Positions 9,119 through 18,909 of a stretch of DNA of 64,000 nt are shown piece by piece; the stretch's first letter is position 1; each line of letters starts with the position of its first letter. The DNA comes from Limnobacter sp. SAORIC-580 (GTDB lineage: Bacteria; Pseudomonadota; Gammaproteobacteria; Burkholderiales; Burkholderiaceae_B). The notes under the pieces are model-generated. The model had not been told where the DNA came from. It saw only the letters and a list, made by a program, of their open reading frames with translations, and ran no database searches. The stretch spans positions 62,001-126,000 of the forward strand of contig NZ_CP053084.1 of assembly GCF_013004065.1 (NCBI RefSeq), given 5' to 3'. A program made the translations under genes and the position numbers.

Positions 9119-10102
9119 ATGAATCGAACCCTGAATGTGGGTTTCGCTGGCACACCCGAGTTCGCTCGGGTTGCGCTGGCGAAACTTATTGCTGCCGGTT
9201 ACCCTGTGCACCTGGTACTGACCCAACCCGACCGCCCCGCTGGCAGGGGCATGAAGTTACAGGCTTCCCCTGTTAAACAGCTGGCACAGCAACATGGCAT
9301 CCCCGTATTGCAACCGGTCAGTCTGAAAAAAGGCGAGGAAGCCGAACACGCCTTGCTCGCCTTGAAAACCGCCGTACATGGTCAAGCCCTGGATGTGTTG
9401 ATTGTGGCAGCTTACGGGCTTATTTTGCCGCAAACTGTTTTGGATGCTCCGCGCTTGGGTTGCTTGAACATTCATGGCAGCTTGCTGCCGCGCTGGCGTG
9501 GCGCTGCCCCCATTCAGCGGTGTATTGAGGCGGGCGATGCTGAAACCGGCGTGTGCATCATGCAAATGGAAGCCGGGCTGGATACCGGCCCCGTTCGCCT
9601 GTGGCGGGCCTTGCCGATTGAACACACCGACACCACCACCACCCTGCACGACAAATTGGCCGAGCTGGGCGGTGATTTGTTGGTAGAGGCGCTGGACTCC
9701 CTTCAGGCGGCAACACTGCCCCTGGTTCCACAACCTGAAGTGGGAGTGACCTACGCAGAGAAAATCACAAAAGCGGAGGGCGTGATCAACTGGCATCGCA
9801 GTGCAGTTGAACTTCAGCGTACACTGCGTGCCTTCGACCCTTTTCCAGGTGCAAACACAACGTGGGGTGGTGAACCTTTGAAGTGTTTTGATCCTGAAAC
9901 TGTCGCATTGGCTGGCCTGATGGGTAAACCGGGCGAGGTGTTGTCCGTTGATTCCGCAGGCATAGAGGTGCAATGTGGGCAGGGTGTGTTGCGTATTCGA
10001 ACCCTTCAGAAGGCCGGCAGCAAACGCCAACCTGCGCAGCAGGTAGCACAGGCTTTGGGTTTGCAGGCCGGAAACCAATTGAGCGAATCTGCCTCCAACT
10101 AG
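9119..10102 (+). CDS. fmt: Methionyl-tRNA formyltransferase
   Basis: A 327-residue enzyme that formylates initiator Met-tRNA. The N-terminus NVGFAGTPEFARVAL is typical, and the catalytic core contains NIHGSLLPRWRGAAPIQR with the SLLP motif. The C-terminal OB-fold tRNA-binding domain begins near FDPFPGANT. ATG 9119 is chosen because it puts the conserved core near residue 7. A TTG at 9101 overlapping the def stop would add six residues. It lies immediately after def, the usual arrangement in proteobacteria. Confidence 0.96.
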   Translation: MNRTLNVGFAGTPEFARVALAKLIAAGYPVHLVLTQPDRPAGRGMKLQASPVKQLAQQHGIPVLQPVSLKKGEEAEHALLALKTAVHGQALDVLIVAAYGLILPQTVLDAPRLGCLNIHGSLLPRWRGAAPIQRCIEAGDAETGVCIMQMEAGLDTGPVRLWRALPIEHTDTTTTLHDKLAELGGDLLVEALDSLQAATLPLVPQPEVGVTYAEKITKAEGVINWHRSAVELQRTLRAFDPFPGANTTWGGEPLKCFDPETVALAGLMGKPGEVLSVDSAGIEVQCGQGVLRIRTLQKAGSKRQPAQQVAQALGLQAGNQLSESASN

Positions 10103-10200
10103 GCAAAGGTGGCACGCGCAAAACTTGAAATTGTGCGAAAAAGCCTTATTTTCAAGTTGTCGAATCAACAGGCCGCTGATTGGCCAGGATAAATAAGATC

Positions 10201-11058
10201 ATGTTTAACTGGATGAAAACCTTCATGTTGATGGCGGCCATCACCGCCCTTTTCGTGGTGCTGGGTGGCATGATGGGCGGCCGTGGCGGCATGTTGTTGG
10301 CCTTGGGCTTTGCACTGGTGATGAACTTTGGTGCGTACTGGTTTTCCGACAAAATGGTTTTGCGCATGTACAAAGCCAAGGAAGTCGATGCCAGCAATGC
10401 GCCAGAGTTTTACAACATGGTGGCTGAACTTGCGCAGCGCGCAGACATGCCAATGCCGCGTGTTTACCTGATCAATGACAGCGCCCCTAATGCATTTGCA
10501 ACCGGGCGCAACCCGGAAAACGCGGCTGTGGCTGCAACCACGGGTATTTTGCAGGTGCTTTCCGCGCGTGAACTGCGTGGCGTGATGGCCCATGAACTGG
10601 CCCATGTGAAGCACCGCGACATTCTGATTTCCACCATTTCGGCCACCATGGCGGGTGCCATTTCGGCGCTGGCCAACTTTGCGCTGTTTTTTGGTGGGCG
10701 AGATGAGAACGGCCAGCCGATGAACCCGATTGCCAGCATTGCCTTGGCCATTCTGGCGCCATTGGCCGCATCACTGATTCAAATGTCAATCTCGCGCGCC
10801 CGTGAATACGAGGCTGACCGTGGAGGCGCAGAAATTTGCGGCGACCCGGCGGCTTTGGCCAGCGCGCTGGACAAAATTCAACGGTATGCCAAGGGCATTC
10901 CGTTCCGTACTACTGAAGCGCACCCGGAAACCGCTCAAATGATGATCATGAATCCACTGTCAGGACAAGGTATAGCTGGCCTTTTTTCGACCCACCCACC
11001 CACTGAAGAACGAATCGCCCGCTTGATGGAAATGGCCCGCACTGGCGGTCCGCGTTGA
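10201..11058 (+). CDS. htpX: Zinc metalloprotease HtpX
   Basis: A 285-residue inner-membrane M48 peptidase. Two hydrophobic segments occupy residues 1-45, the zinc motif HELAH starts at His131 in [12 protein letters not shown], and the third zinc ligand is probably the Glu in [15 protein letters not shown]. HtpX degrades misfolded membrane proteins together with FtsH. ATG 10201 gives the typical start [14 protein letters not shown] at 10180 in the same frame would add seven atypical residues. The TGA stop overlaps the TTG start of rsmB. Confidence 0.94.
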   Translation: MFNWMKTFMLMAAITALFVVLGGMMGGRGGMLLALGFALVMNFGAYWFSDKMVLRMYKAKEVDASNAPEFYNMVAELAQRADMPMPRVYLINDSAPNAFATGRNPENAAVAATTGILQVLSARELRGVMAHELAHVKHRDILISTISATMAGAISALANFALFFGGRDENGQPMNPIASIALAILAPLAASLIQMSISRAREYEADRGGAEICGDPAALASALDKIQRYAKGIPFRTTEAHPETAQMMIMNPLSGQGIAGLFSTHPPTEERIARLMEMARTGGPR

Positions 11059-12422
11059 AGCCGGTTCACAGTACGCCACCCAAACTGACAGAAGCCAGTT
11101 TGGCGTTTGCCCTGCTCAAGGCCGCGGCAGTCATGACCCGGGTTCTGCGGGAAGGTCGCTCGCTTGACCAAGCCTTGGCCGCTGAAACCAAGGGTGTGAA
11201 AACCCCGCAGGCTTTGGGTGCCATTCAAGACCTGGCTTACTTCGGCATGCGCAACCTGGGCCGTGGGCAAGTATTAACCCGCTTGATCAGCGGCAAAGCG
11301 CTGCTAAACCCCGAGCCCTTGAATGAGTTGATGGCCTTGGGTTTTGGTTTGCTGTGGGATGACAAAAACCCGAAGTACCCGGCGCACACTGTGGTGGACC
11401 AAATGGTGTATGCCTGCACGGGCAGCGAGCAGTTTGCACGCGCCAAGGGCCTGGCCAATGCCTGTTTGCGCAATTTTTTGCGCGACTCGAACACCTGGCG
11501 AACCAAGGCTTTTGAAGACCCGCTGGCGCAGCACAACTTGCCAGTTTGGTGGATTGAAAAACTGAAAGCCAGTCACCCGCAACACTGGGAAACGATGGTG
11601 GCACAGGCGCAAAGCCATCCGCCTTTGGTGGTCCGTGTAAACACCCGCAGTATTTCAGCGCCCGCCTATGCCGAGCAGTTAAACGCCGCAGGCATGGAAG
11701 CCCGTGTGATCGGTCAGCAGGCCGTGTTGCTGGCCAAGCCTGTGCCTGTATCTGCCCTGCCCGGCTTTGATTTGGGCCAGGTGTCGGTACAAGACAGTGC
11801 TGCGCAATTGGCTTCCCAGTTGCTGAACCCGCAGAATGGACAACGCATTCTGGATGCCTGTGCTGCACCGGGCGGAAAAACCGGGCACTTGCTTGAGTTG
11901 GCCGATATTGAACTGGTTGCCCTAGATTCCAGCCCGCAGCGCCTGGGCCGCGTCGAAGACAACATTCGCCGCATTGCCCCCACCCTGAATGGTCAATGGG
12001 ATTTGCGTTTGAAGGTGGCGCAGGCTGAATTGCTCGACACCTGGTGGGACGGCGTGCCTTTTGACGGTATTTTGGCCGATGTGCCTTGCACGGGTTCAGG
12101 CGTGGTTCGTCGCCACCCCGACATTCCATGGTTGCGCAGACCGGACGATATTGCCAAGTTGTCGCAGATTCAACACAAAATACTGAATGCCTTGTGGTCT
12201 ACCCTAAAGCCGGGCGGTACACTTTTGCTGGTGACCTGTTCCATCTTTCCTGAAGAGGGGCCCCTGTTGGCAAACGCATTTCTCGACAATCATTCCGATG
12301 CCCTGGCGCAAACTGCGCCCGGCTGGGTGTTGCCAGTTGCAGCGGCCAACCCTGACCAAGGCTTTGATGCATCTCCCGACGGGTTCTTTTACGCCAAGTT
12401 TGAAAAATCCCTAACCTCTTGA
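11055..12422 (+). CDS. rsmB: 16S rRNA (cytosine-967-C5)-methyltransferase
   Basis: A 455-residue RsmB/Sun-family enzyme. An N-terminal NusB-like RNA-binding domain covers about residues 15-150. The SAM-binding Rossmann domain has [16 protein letters not shown], the first catalytic Cys is in [16 protein letters not shown], and the second is in [11 protein letters not shown]. It methylates C967 of 16S rRNA. Translation probably starts at TTG 11055, which overlaps the htpX stop in a TTGA arrangement and suggests coupled translation. The next gene starts only ten bases downstream. Confidence 0.93.
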   Translation: MKPVHSTPPKLTEASLAFALLKAAAVMTRVLREGRSLDQALAAETKGVKTPQALGAIQDLAYFGMRNLGRGQVLTRLISGKALLNPEPLNELMALGFGLLWDDKNPKYPAHTVVDQMVYACTGSEQFARAKGLANACLRNFLRDSNTWRTKAFEDPLAQHNLPVWWIEKLKASHPQHWETMVAQAQSHPPLVVRVNTRSISAPAYAEQLNAAGMEARVIGQQAVLLAKPVPVSALPGFDLGQVSVQDSAAQLASQLLNPQNGQRILDACAAPGGKTGHLLELADIELVALDSSPQRLGRVEDNIRRIAPTLNGQWDLRLKVAQAELLDTWWDGVPFDGILADVPCTGSGVVRRHPDIPWLRRPDDIAKLSQIQHKILNALWSTLKPGGTLLLVTCSIFPEEGPLLANAFLDNHSDALAQTAPGWVLPVAAANPDQGFDASPDGFFYAKFEKSLTS

Positions 12423-12431
12423 GGAAGTGCC

Positions 12432-13049
12432 TTGAAATTTAGCCAGGCCCACTCCTCGTCATGGACACGCGCTTTGCATGGCCTGCTGGGCCTTTTGCTG
12501 ATGTGCGTGCTGACTGTGGGGCTGGCCCAGCTTGATTCTTCAACACGGGTCACCGCGGTTAAACTTGAGCCCAGTAAGGCTCCCGCCTCTGCGGCATGGA
12601 ACCTGGCCGCAGAATTCGAAATTGAGTTGGGCTACAAGTTGCGTGAGGCCGTTGATCGCGGCCTGCCTTTGCAGTTCACGGTTGACTTTCAGTTGATGCG
12701 TTCCCGTTGGTACTGGGTGGACGAAGAAGTGGTCAGCACCACTTATCCACTGAATTTGTCGTACAACGCCCTGACCCGTACTTACCGCGTAGTAACCCCC
12801 AACAACACTTACAATACCCCCACGCTTGAAGACGCCATGCAGCACATGACCAAGGTGCGCGACTGGGCGGTCATTCCTCGTGATCGAATTGAGATTGGAC
12901 AGCCTTACACTGCGCAAGTGCGTTTTCGGTTGCTGCTCACCGAACTACCGAAGCCATTTCAAATCAGTGCACTGGTGAACAGCGAATGGGATTTGTCCTC
13001 GGAATGGCTCACCTTTGAGTTCACGCCCAAACGCGAGGCCTGGAAATGA
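12432..13049 (+). CDS. DUF4390 exported protein
   Basis: A 205-residue protein with an N-terminal hydrophobic signal segment (about residues 14-34) followed by a beta-rich soluble region. The stretch SRWYWVDEEVVSTTYPLNLSYNALTR is characteristic of the DUF4390 family, which lies next to ntrY in many betaproteobacteria. The function is unknown. It may be a periplasmic or membrane-anchored accessory to the NtrY sensor, as inferred only from conserved order and the ATGA overlap with ntrY. The start is TTG 12432, preceded by GAGGAA. Confidence 0.85.
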   Translation: MKFSQAHSSSWTRALHGLLGLLLMCVLTVGLAQLDSSTRVTAVKLEPSKAPASAAWNLAAEFEIELGYKLREAVDRGLPLQFTVDFQLMRSRWYWVDEEVVSTTYPLNLSYNALTRTYRVVTPNNTYNTPTLEDAMQHMTKVRDWAVIPRDRIEIGQPYTAQVRFRLLLTELPKPFQISALVNSEWDLSSEWLTFEFTPKREAWK

Positions 13050-15319
13050 ATCCCTGGCTGGAAAACACCCGGTGGCTGCGTTACACGCTGCTGATTCTGG
13101 GCAGCTTGGGCGGGGTGTTGCTGTTTCTTTTGGCTTCGGCTTCCTCGAACACTGATTTTTTTGAAAGCAATTACCCCTTGCTGATCACGCTGAACGGCAT
13201 TATTGCTGCCGGCTTGTTCAGTATTCTGGCTTTGCTGATTGTGCGCATGGTGCGCCGGTACCGTGCGGGTGTTTTTGGCTCTCGGCTCATGTTGCGCATG
13301 TCCTTGTCGTTTGCGCTGATGGGGCTGATCCCCGGTTTTGTGTTGTACCTGGTGTCGGTGCAATTTCTCGCAAAAAGTATCGACAGCTGGTTTGACGTGC
13401 GTGTAGATGGTGCGCTGGAATCGGGCTTGAATTTGGGCCAGACTGCGCTGGACAGTTTGATCAATGAACTGGCTTTGAAAGGGCAGTCCATTTCCATCGA
13501 GCTTTCACGTGCCACACCCAGCGAGCAATTGCTGGAACTGCCCCGGCTTCGCGATGCGGCCAATGTGCAAGAACTCACCTTGCTGTCTGAAACCGGGCAA
13601 ATTCTGGGAAGTTCAGGAGGCGCACTGGATAGCCTGTTGCCCAGCCTGCCCACGCAGGTGATGCTGCGCCAGGCACTGATGACCAGGCCTTTTCAGCAAA
13701 TTGAGCCTGACCCCGAAGACCCCGATGGGCGCTTGTACATGCGTGTGGTGGTGCCGATTGCCCCGCCCTTGACCAGTTTTGATTTGGGTCAGCGCTATGT
13801 ACAAATTATGCACCCCGTGCCCACAACACTTTCGCAGCGGGCCAATGCGGTGCAAAGCGTGTACCGCGATTATCAAGAATTGCAGTTGTCGCGTTCGGGC
13901 TTGCGAAAAATTTATGGCATCACGTTGACCCTGGCGTTGTTGCTCACGGTGTTTGTATCGGTGGCTGCGGCATTCTGGCTTTCATCAAGATTGTCCTCTC
14001 CTTTGTTGTGGCTTGCCGAGGGTACCAAGGCCCTGGCCAGTGGCAACTTCAAAACCATGCAGCCTGTGAATGCAGACGATGAATTGCGTGAGTTGGTTGA
14101 TTCATTCAACACCATGACCCGGCAGCTGTCGGAAGCGCAACGCCGCTTGCAGGCCAATCAAAACCAGCTCGCTGCCAACAATGATTTCCTGCAAAGTTTG
14201 CTGACCAGTTTGTCCGCTGGTGTGCTGGTGCTCGATCACAAACTGCGCCTGAAGATGTACAACGACGGTGCACTGCGAATTTTTGATCGTTCACTGGCCG
14301 AGAACCAGGGCCATCCACTGGACGACATGCCCGGCCTGGAAGGATTTGCCATGGCAGTGCGTGCCAGCGTGGCCGACAACCAGGGCAATGAAGGTGAAGA
14401 AAGCGGCATTTGGCAAAAACAGCTGGAAATTCCCCGTGCGTTTGATTCGCAAAGTTCGAAATCCATTCTGGTGCGTGGCTCGCGCTTGCCCGGTGAAAAG
14501 GCCGGTTACGTGCTGGTATGCGACGACATTACTGCTTTGATTTCTGCGCAGCGAACGGCGGCCTGGGGTGAGGTAGCGCGTCGCCTGGCTCACGAAATTA
14601 AGAATCCGCTGACCCCGATTCAGCTTTCTGCAGAACGCTTGCAAATGAAGCTGGCTGACAAGCTGCAAGAACCCGAATCGGGAATTTTGCAGCGAGCCAC
14701 GCGTACTATCGTCAACCAGGTGGAATCACTGAAACGTTTGGTCAACGATTTCCGCGACTATGCGCGACTGCCACCAGCTGATTTGAAGCCACTGGATTTG
14801 AATGACTTGGTGGTCGATGTGCTGGCACTGTACGATGTGCATGTGGGCATTGAAGAACAGGCGGAAACCCGCTTCATTCCAAAATTGACTGAAAAATTAC
14901 CGCTGGTGGCCGGAGATTCGTCGCAGTTGCGCCAAGTGATTCATAATTTGTTGCAAAATGCATTAGACGCATGTGTCGATTGCGATCAACCCAAAGTGGA
15001 AGTGCGAACCGAAGGTTTGAAAGCACCGGAAGGTGAACAGGAACAGTTGGTGGGCGTGAAGCTGGTGGTGGCTGACAACGGGCCGGGGTTCAATCCCGAC
15101 TTGCTGGCAAAAGCTTTCGAGCCTTACATCACCACGAAAACCAAGGGCACCGGTTTGGGTTTGGCAATCGTTAGAAAAATTGCAGATGAACACAAGGCGC
15201 GAATAGCCATTAGAAACAGGGTAGATGCACAAGGGCGGGTGGTTGGTGCGGCGGTGGAATTAACTTTCCCCGTGTTGCAAAACACCTTGAACAATGCCGA
15301 ACATAGTCAGGCCGCATAA
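13046..15319 (+). CDS. ntrY: NtrY-type sensor histidine kinase
   Basis: A 757-residue membrane kinase. Membrane segments lie near residues 13-35, 45-65, 85-110 and about 290-315. They are followed by HAMP (SSRLSSPLLWLAEGTKALASG), a PAS domain (LLTSLSAGVLVLD), HisKA with His516 in RLAHEIKNPLTPIQLS, and HATPase_c with KGTGLGLAIVRKI. This matches NtrY, which with NtrX senses nitrogen or redox state in alpha- and betaproteobacteria. It starts at an ATGA overlap with the DUF4390 gene and is followed after 18 bases by its regulator. Its signal is not known from sequence. Confidence 0.9.
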   Translation: MNPWLENTRWLRYTLLILGSLGGVLLFLLASASSNTDFFESNYPLLITLNGIIAAGLFSILALLIVRMVRRYRAGVFGSRLMLRMSLSFALMGLIPGFVLYLVSVQFLAKSIDSWFDVRVDGALESGLNLGQTALDSLINELALKGQSISIELSRATPSEQLLELPRLRDAANVQELTLLSETGQILGSSGGALDSLLPSLPTQVMLRQALMTRPFQQIEPDPEDPDGRLYMRVVVPIAPPLTSFDLGQRYVQIMHPVPTTLSQRANAVQSVYRDYQELQLSRSGLRKIYGITLTLALLLTVFVSVAAAFWLSSRLSSPLLWLAEGTKALASGNFKTMQPVNADDELRELVDSFNTMTRQLSEAQRRLQANQNQLAANNDFLQSLLTSLSAGVLVLDHKLRLKMYNDGALRIFDRSLAENQGHPLDDMPGLEGFAMAVRASVADNQGNEGEESGIWQKQLEIPRAFDSQSSKSILVRGSRLPGEKAGYVLVCDDITALISAQRTAAWGEVARRLAHEIKNPLTPIQLSAERLQMKLADKLQEPESGILQRATRTIVNQVESLKRLVNDFRDYARLPPADLKPLDLNDLVVDVLALYDVHVGIEEQAETRFIPKLTEKLPLVAGDSSQLRQVIHNLLQNALDACVDCDQPKVEVRTEGLKAPEGEQEQLVGVKLVVADNGPGFNPDLLAKAFEPYITTKTKGTGLGLAIVRKIADEHKARIAIRNRVDAQGRVVGAAVELTFPVLQNTLNNAEHSQAA

Positions 15320-15337
15320 AGAAGGAACTCTCTCACC

Positions 15338-16060
15338 ATGGCGACCATTCTCGTTGTAGATGACGAAATTGGAATTCGAGAACTTTTGTCCGAGATTCTC
15401 GGCGACGAAGGGCATGCTGTGCTGCTTGCTGAAAATGCAGGTCAGGCACGCGCACTTCGTGACCAAGAGCAGCCCGACCTGGTGTTGCTCGACATCTGGA
15501 TGCCCGACACGGACGGTGTTACTTTGCTGAAAGAATGGTCAGTGAAAGGACTGCTGACCATGCCAGTGATCATGATGAGTGGCCACGCCACAATCGACAC
15601 CGCTGTTGAAGCCACGCGCATTGGTGCGCTTGATTTCCTGGAGAAACCAATTTCCCTGCAGAAGTTGCTGGGTGCCGTAGAGAAAGGTTTGGCGCGCGGA
15701 AAAATGGTGCAATCGGCTCGCGCGCTGATGCAGTCCCAGCCCAAGTCCAACGGCATGGGTAGCACTTCCAACCAGGCCAGTGGCGCATCTGTTTCTGCAA
15801 GTGGTGGTGTGGCCACAGCGCCCGACTCAAGCCCCTTGGGCCAAGCTCTGGCCGAGTTGTCGACACTCGACCTGGATGCCCAACTGCGCGATGCCCGTGA
15901 TTCATTTGAACGTATTTATTTTGAATACCACCTGCGCCTGGAAAATGGCAGCATGACGCGTCTGGCCGAGCGCACCGGCATTGAGCGCACGCACTTGTAT
16001 CGCAAACTCAAGCAGCTGGGCGTAGAAGTAGGCCGCACCGCGCGCAAAAATATCGCATGA
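15338..16060 (+). CDS. NtrX-type response regulator lacking the AAA+ domain
   Basis: A 240-residue regulator. The N-terminal receiver domain has DDE near residues 8-10 and phospho-acceptor Asp52 in LLDIWMPDTDG. A Ser/Gly-rich linker (about 128-165) leads to a C-terminal Fis-type helix-turn-helix (MTRLAERTGIERTHLYRKLKQLGV). Classical NtrX has a sigma-54-contacting AAA+ ATPase between these parts; here it is missing. The protein therefore cannot remodel sigma-54 holoenzyme and should act as a conventional DNA-binding regulator. It is the partner of the NtrY kinase just upstream. Its stop overlaps the trkA ATG. Confidence 0.88.
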   Translation: MATILVVDDEIGIRELLSEILGDEGHAVLLAENAGQARALRDQEQPDLVLLDIWMPDTDGVTLLKEWSVKGLLTMPVIMMSGHATIDTAVEATRIGALDFLEKPISLQKLLGAVEKGLARGKMVQSARALMQSQPKSNGMGSTSNQASGASVSASGGVATAPDSSPLGQALAELSTLDLDAQLRDARDSFERIYFEYHLRLENGSMTRLAERTGIERTHLYRKLKQLGVEVGRTARKNIA

Positions 16061-17433
16061 AAATTATCATCGTCGGCGCCGGGCGTGTGGGGGCCAGCCT
16101 CGCTGAAAGCCTGGTGTCCGAACACAACGACATCACCCTGATCGATCCGGACCCCAGGGTACTGGCGGATCTTCAAGACCGCTACGATTTGCGTACCATT
16201 GCTGGCAACGGCGCTTTGCCGCGCGTGCTGAAACAGGCAGGCGCCGAGGATGCCGACATGCTGGTGGCGGTAACCCGCAGCGATGAAACCAATTTGGTCG
16301 CCTGCCGCATGGCTGCACTGATGTTCAATGTGCCCCGCCGAATTGCCCGTGTGCGCTCGCCTGAAATGATGGAGCAAGCCCATTTGCATGGTGACGAGGG
16401 CTTTAATGTGGACCACGTGATTTGCCCGGAGCAAAGCGTGACCAATCACATTGAGCGCCTGATCGAATTTCCCGATGCTTTGCAGGTACTTGATTTTGCC
16501 GATGGCAAGGTGACGCTGGTGTCGGTTCGCGCTTACGCTGGCGGGCCTTTGGTGTCGCACCCCATTGAAGACATTCGCAAGCACTTGCCCAAGGTGGATG
16601 TTCGCATCGTGGCCCTGTTTCGCGAAAACCAGCCTGTGGCCGTTGAAGGCTACACGATGATTCAACCCGGCGATGAGGTGTTTTGCCTGTCGGCCACTGA
16701 GCATGTGCGCACGGTAATGTCTGAATTGCGGCGGATGTCCAAACCGGTCACCAAGGTGATGATTGCCGGTGGCGGTAACATTGGTTTGCGCCTGGCCCGA
16801 AGCCTTGAAGAAAACTACCAGGTGAAGGTGATTGACGCCGACCGCAAGCGTTGTGAAGACCTGGCGAATCAGCTGGGTTCGCGCACGCTGGTGTTGTACG
16901 GCGACGCAACCGATGAAGACTTGCTGGCCGAAGAAAATGTGCAAGACGTAGACACCTTCATTGCACTGACCAATGACGATGAAAACAACATCATGTCGTC
17001 GCTTTTGGCCAAGCGCATGGGCGCACGCAGGGTAATCGCCCTGATTCAGCGTAAGGTATATGCCGAGTTGGTGCAAGGCGGGCAAATCGATATTGCACTG
17101 GCGCCTTCGAATGCCACACTCAGTGAATTGCTCAAGCACATCCGCCGGGGAGATGTGGTGGCCGTTCACCGCTTGCGTCGCGGTGTGGCGGAAGCAATTG
17201 AAACCATTGCGCACGGCGATTCGAAATCGTCGAAAGTGGTGGGCCGTGCCATTGAAAAAATCGACATGCCCAAGGGTGCCGTGATTGGTGCAATTGTGCG
17301 AGGTGACAAAGTAATCATGGCGCACCACGACACGGTGATCGAGGCCGAAGATCACATCATTACTTTCGTAGAAAACCGCAAACTGGTGCCGCAGGTGGAA
17401 AAACTGTTCCAGGTCGGTGTGGGGTTTATCTAA
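16057..17433 (+). CDS. trkA: Trk potassium uptake protein TrkA
   Basis: A 458-residue peripheral membrane protein that gates the TrkH potassium channel. It has two tandem RCK (TrkA_N/TrkA_C) units. The first Rossmann motif is IIIVGAGRVGASLAESL at the N-terminus, and the second is MIAGGGNIGLRLARSLEE near residue 235. Each binds NAD(H) or nucleotide. The ATG overlaps the stop of the response regulator, tying potassium uptake to the ntrYX operon. trkH follows after 15 bases. The length is normal for the family. Confidence 0.96.
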   Translation: MKIIIVGAGRVGASLAESLVSEHNDITLIDPDPRVLADLQDRYDLRTIAGNGALPRVLKQAGAEDADMLVAVTRSDETNLVACRMAALMFNVPRRIARVRSPEMMEQAHLHGDEGFNVDHVICPEQSVTNHIERLIEFPDALQVLDFADGKVTLVSVRAYAGGPLVSHPIEDIRKHLPKVDVRIVALFRENQPVAVEGYTMIQPGDEVFCLSATEHVRTVMSELRRMSKPVTKVMIAGGGNIGLRLARSLEENYQVKVIDADRKRCEDLANQLGSRTLVLYGDATDEDLLAEENVQDVDTFIALTNDDENNIMSSLLAKRMGARRVIALIQRKVYAELVQGGQIDIALAPSNATLSELLKHIRRGDVVAVHRLRRGVAEAIETIAHGDSKSSKVVGRAIEKIDMPKGAVIGAIVRGDKVIMAHHDTVIEAEDHIITFVENRKLVPQVEKLFQVGVGFI

Positions 17434-17448
17434 AGTGGCGCGTGCAGC

Positions 17449-18909
17449 ATGAGGAATTCGCTTTTTCCAGTGCTGGGTGTATTGGGCTTTGCCGTGGCCT
17501 TGTTCTCGGTGGCGTTTTTGGTGCCGCTGACTTACGCATTTGTAACCGATGAACCCACGGTGCATGCATTTGCCACAGGTTTTTTAGTCACCTTTGGCAT
17601 TGGTGTCACAGCACACGTGTTAACCCGCCGCTTTCGCCGGGAACTTCAACCCCGCGATGGTTTTCTGTTGGTGTCTACGGTGTGGTCGGGCTTGCCTGCT
17701 TTTGCCACCATTCCCATGGTGCTGTTTTTTGATGATCTCAGTGTCACGGATGCCTATTTCGAAATGGTGTCTGCGCTGACCACCACTGGCGCTACGGTGC
17801 TCAGTGGCCTGGACGACATGCCTGCCAGTATCAATATCTGGCGACATTTGTTGTCATGGATGGGCGGCATGGGCATTCTGGTTTTGGCGGTGGCCATTTT
17901 GCCTTTGCTGGGTGTGGGTGGTTCTCAGGTGTTCAAGGCCGAGACCCCGGGGCCCATGAAAGACAGCAAATTGACCCCCCGAATCACGGAAACAGCCAAG
18001 TCGCTGTACATGGTGTACTTGATGCTATCAGTGGCTTGCGCAATCAGTTACAAACTGGCGGGCATGACCTGGCTGGATGCGTTTTTGCACACTGGCACCA
18101 CCGTGTCGCTGTCAGGTTTTTCGTCGCATGATGCAAGCTACGCTTACTTCGACTCAGCAGCCATTGAAATGGTGGCGGTGGTGTTCATGATGATCGCAGC
18201 AGTGAATTTCTCGATTCACTTTTTGGCGTGGCGCGGCAAATCATTTCGCCCCTATGCAAATTGCCCGGAAGCCAAATGGTTTTTCATGTTGATGTTTGGT
18301 GCGGTGTCATTGATCACCGTGTATTTGCTGGCGCATCAGGAATACACCACGTTCAGCGAGGCGTTCAGGTATGCGCTTTTCAACACCGTGTCGGTGGCTA
18401 CCACCACAGGTTATGCCAACACCGATTACAGCCAGTGGCCCCTGTTTGCACCTTTGCTCATGATTTTTCTAAGCATGTTTGCAACCGCAGCAGGCTCGAC
18501 AGGTGGTGGCATCAAAATGTTGCGTGCCGTTATTTTGTTCAAGCACGCCATTGGCGAGTTGTCCCGAATTCTCCATCCGCGCGCAATCAACCCGGTACGT
18601 ATTCGCGGTTCAGCAGTGAGCCCGCAAGTTATTTTTGGTGTGCTGGCTTTCATGCTGATGTATGGCATGAGCGTGATCACCATCACCATGTTGTTGATAT
18701 TTACAGGGCTTGATCCAATTTCTGCATTGACCACAGGAATTTCAATGATCAATAATCTGGGCCCTGCTTTGGGTGAGTTTGGTCCTGTAGACCATTACGG
18801 TGCCTTGGGCGACTTTCAAACCTGGCTTTGTTCATTTGCCATGTTGCTCGGCCGCCTGGAAATGTTCACCATTCTGGTGCTGTTCACGCCAGCCTTCTGG
18901 CGCAAATGA
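17449..18909 (+). CDS. trkH: Trk potassium channel/transporter subunit TrkH
   Basis: A 486-residue integral membrane subunit of the Trk potassium uptake system, with four M1-P-M2 units. Selectivity-filter-like segments are visible as TTTGATVLSG, TTVSLSGFSSH, VATTTGYANTD and ISMINNLGPALG. The motif GSTGGGIKMLRAVILFKH is characteristic of TrkH/TrkG/KtrB. It works with TrkA, encoded immediately upstream. The TGA stop overlaps the ATG of the CobW-like gene, so the downstream gene is probably in the same operon. Confidence 0.95.
   Translation: MRNSLFPVLGVLGFAVALFSVAFLVPLTYAFVTDEPTVHAFATGFLVTFGIGVTAHVLTRRFRRELQPRDGFLLVSTVWSGLPAFATIPMVLFFDDLSVTDAYFEMVSALTTTGATVLSGLDDMPASINIWRHLLSWMGGMGILVLAVAILPLLGVGGSQVFKAETPGPMKDSKLTPRITETAKSLYMVYLMLSVACAISYKLAGMTWLDAFLHTGTTVSLSGFSSHDASYAYFDSAAIEMVAVVFMMIAAVNFSIHFLAWRGKSFRPYANCPEAKWFFMLMFGAVSLITVYLLAHQEYTTFSEAFRYALFNTVSVATTTGYANTDYSQWPLFAPLLMIFLSMFATAAGSTGGGIKMLRAVILFKHAIGELSRILHPRAINPVRIRGSAVSPQVIFGVLAFMLMYGMSVITITMLLIFTGLDPISALTTGISMINNLGPALGEFGPVDHYGALGDFQTWLCSFAMLLGRLEMFTILVLFTPAFWRK

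Noticed and set aside
10122..10158. Inverted repeat AACTTGAAA/TTTCAAGTT between fmt and htpX
   Set aside because: No T-run follows and the loop is long, so I do not call a terminator.
15916..17565. A long open frame on the minus strand opposite ntrX and trkA
   Set aside because: It is His- and Arg-rich with no family features and lies fully opposite trkA, whose motifs are clear. It is a by-product of codon bias.
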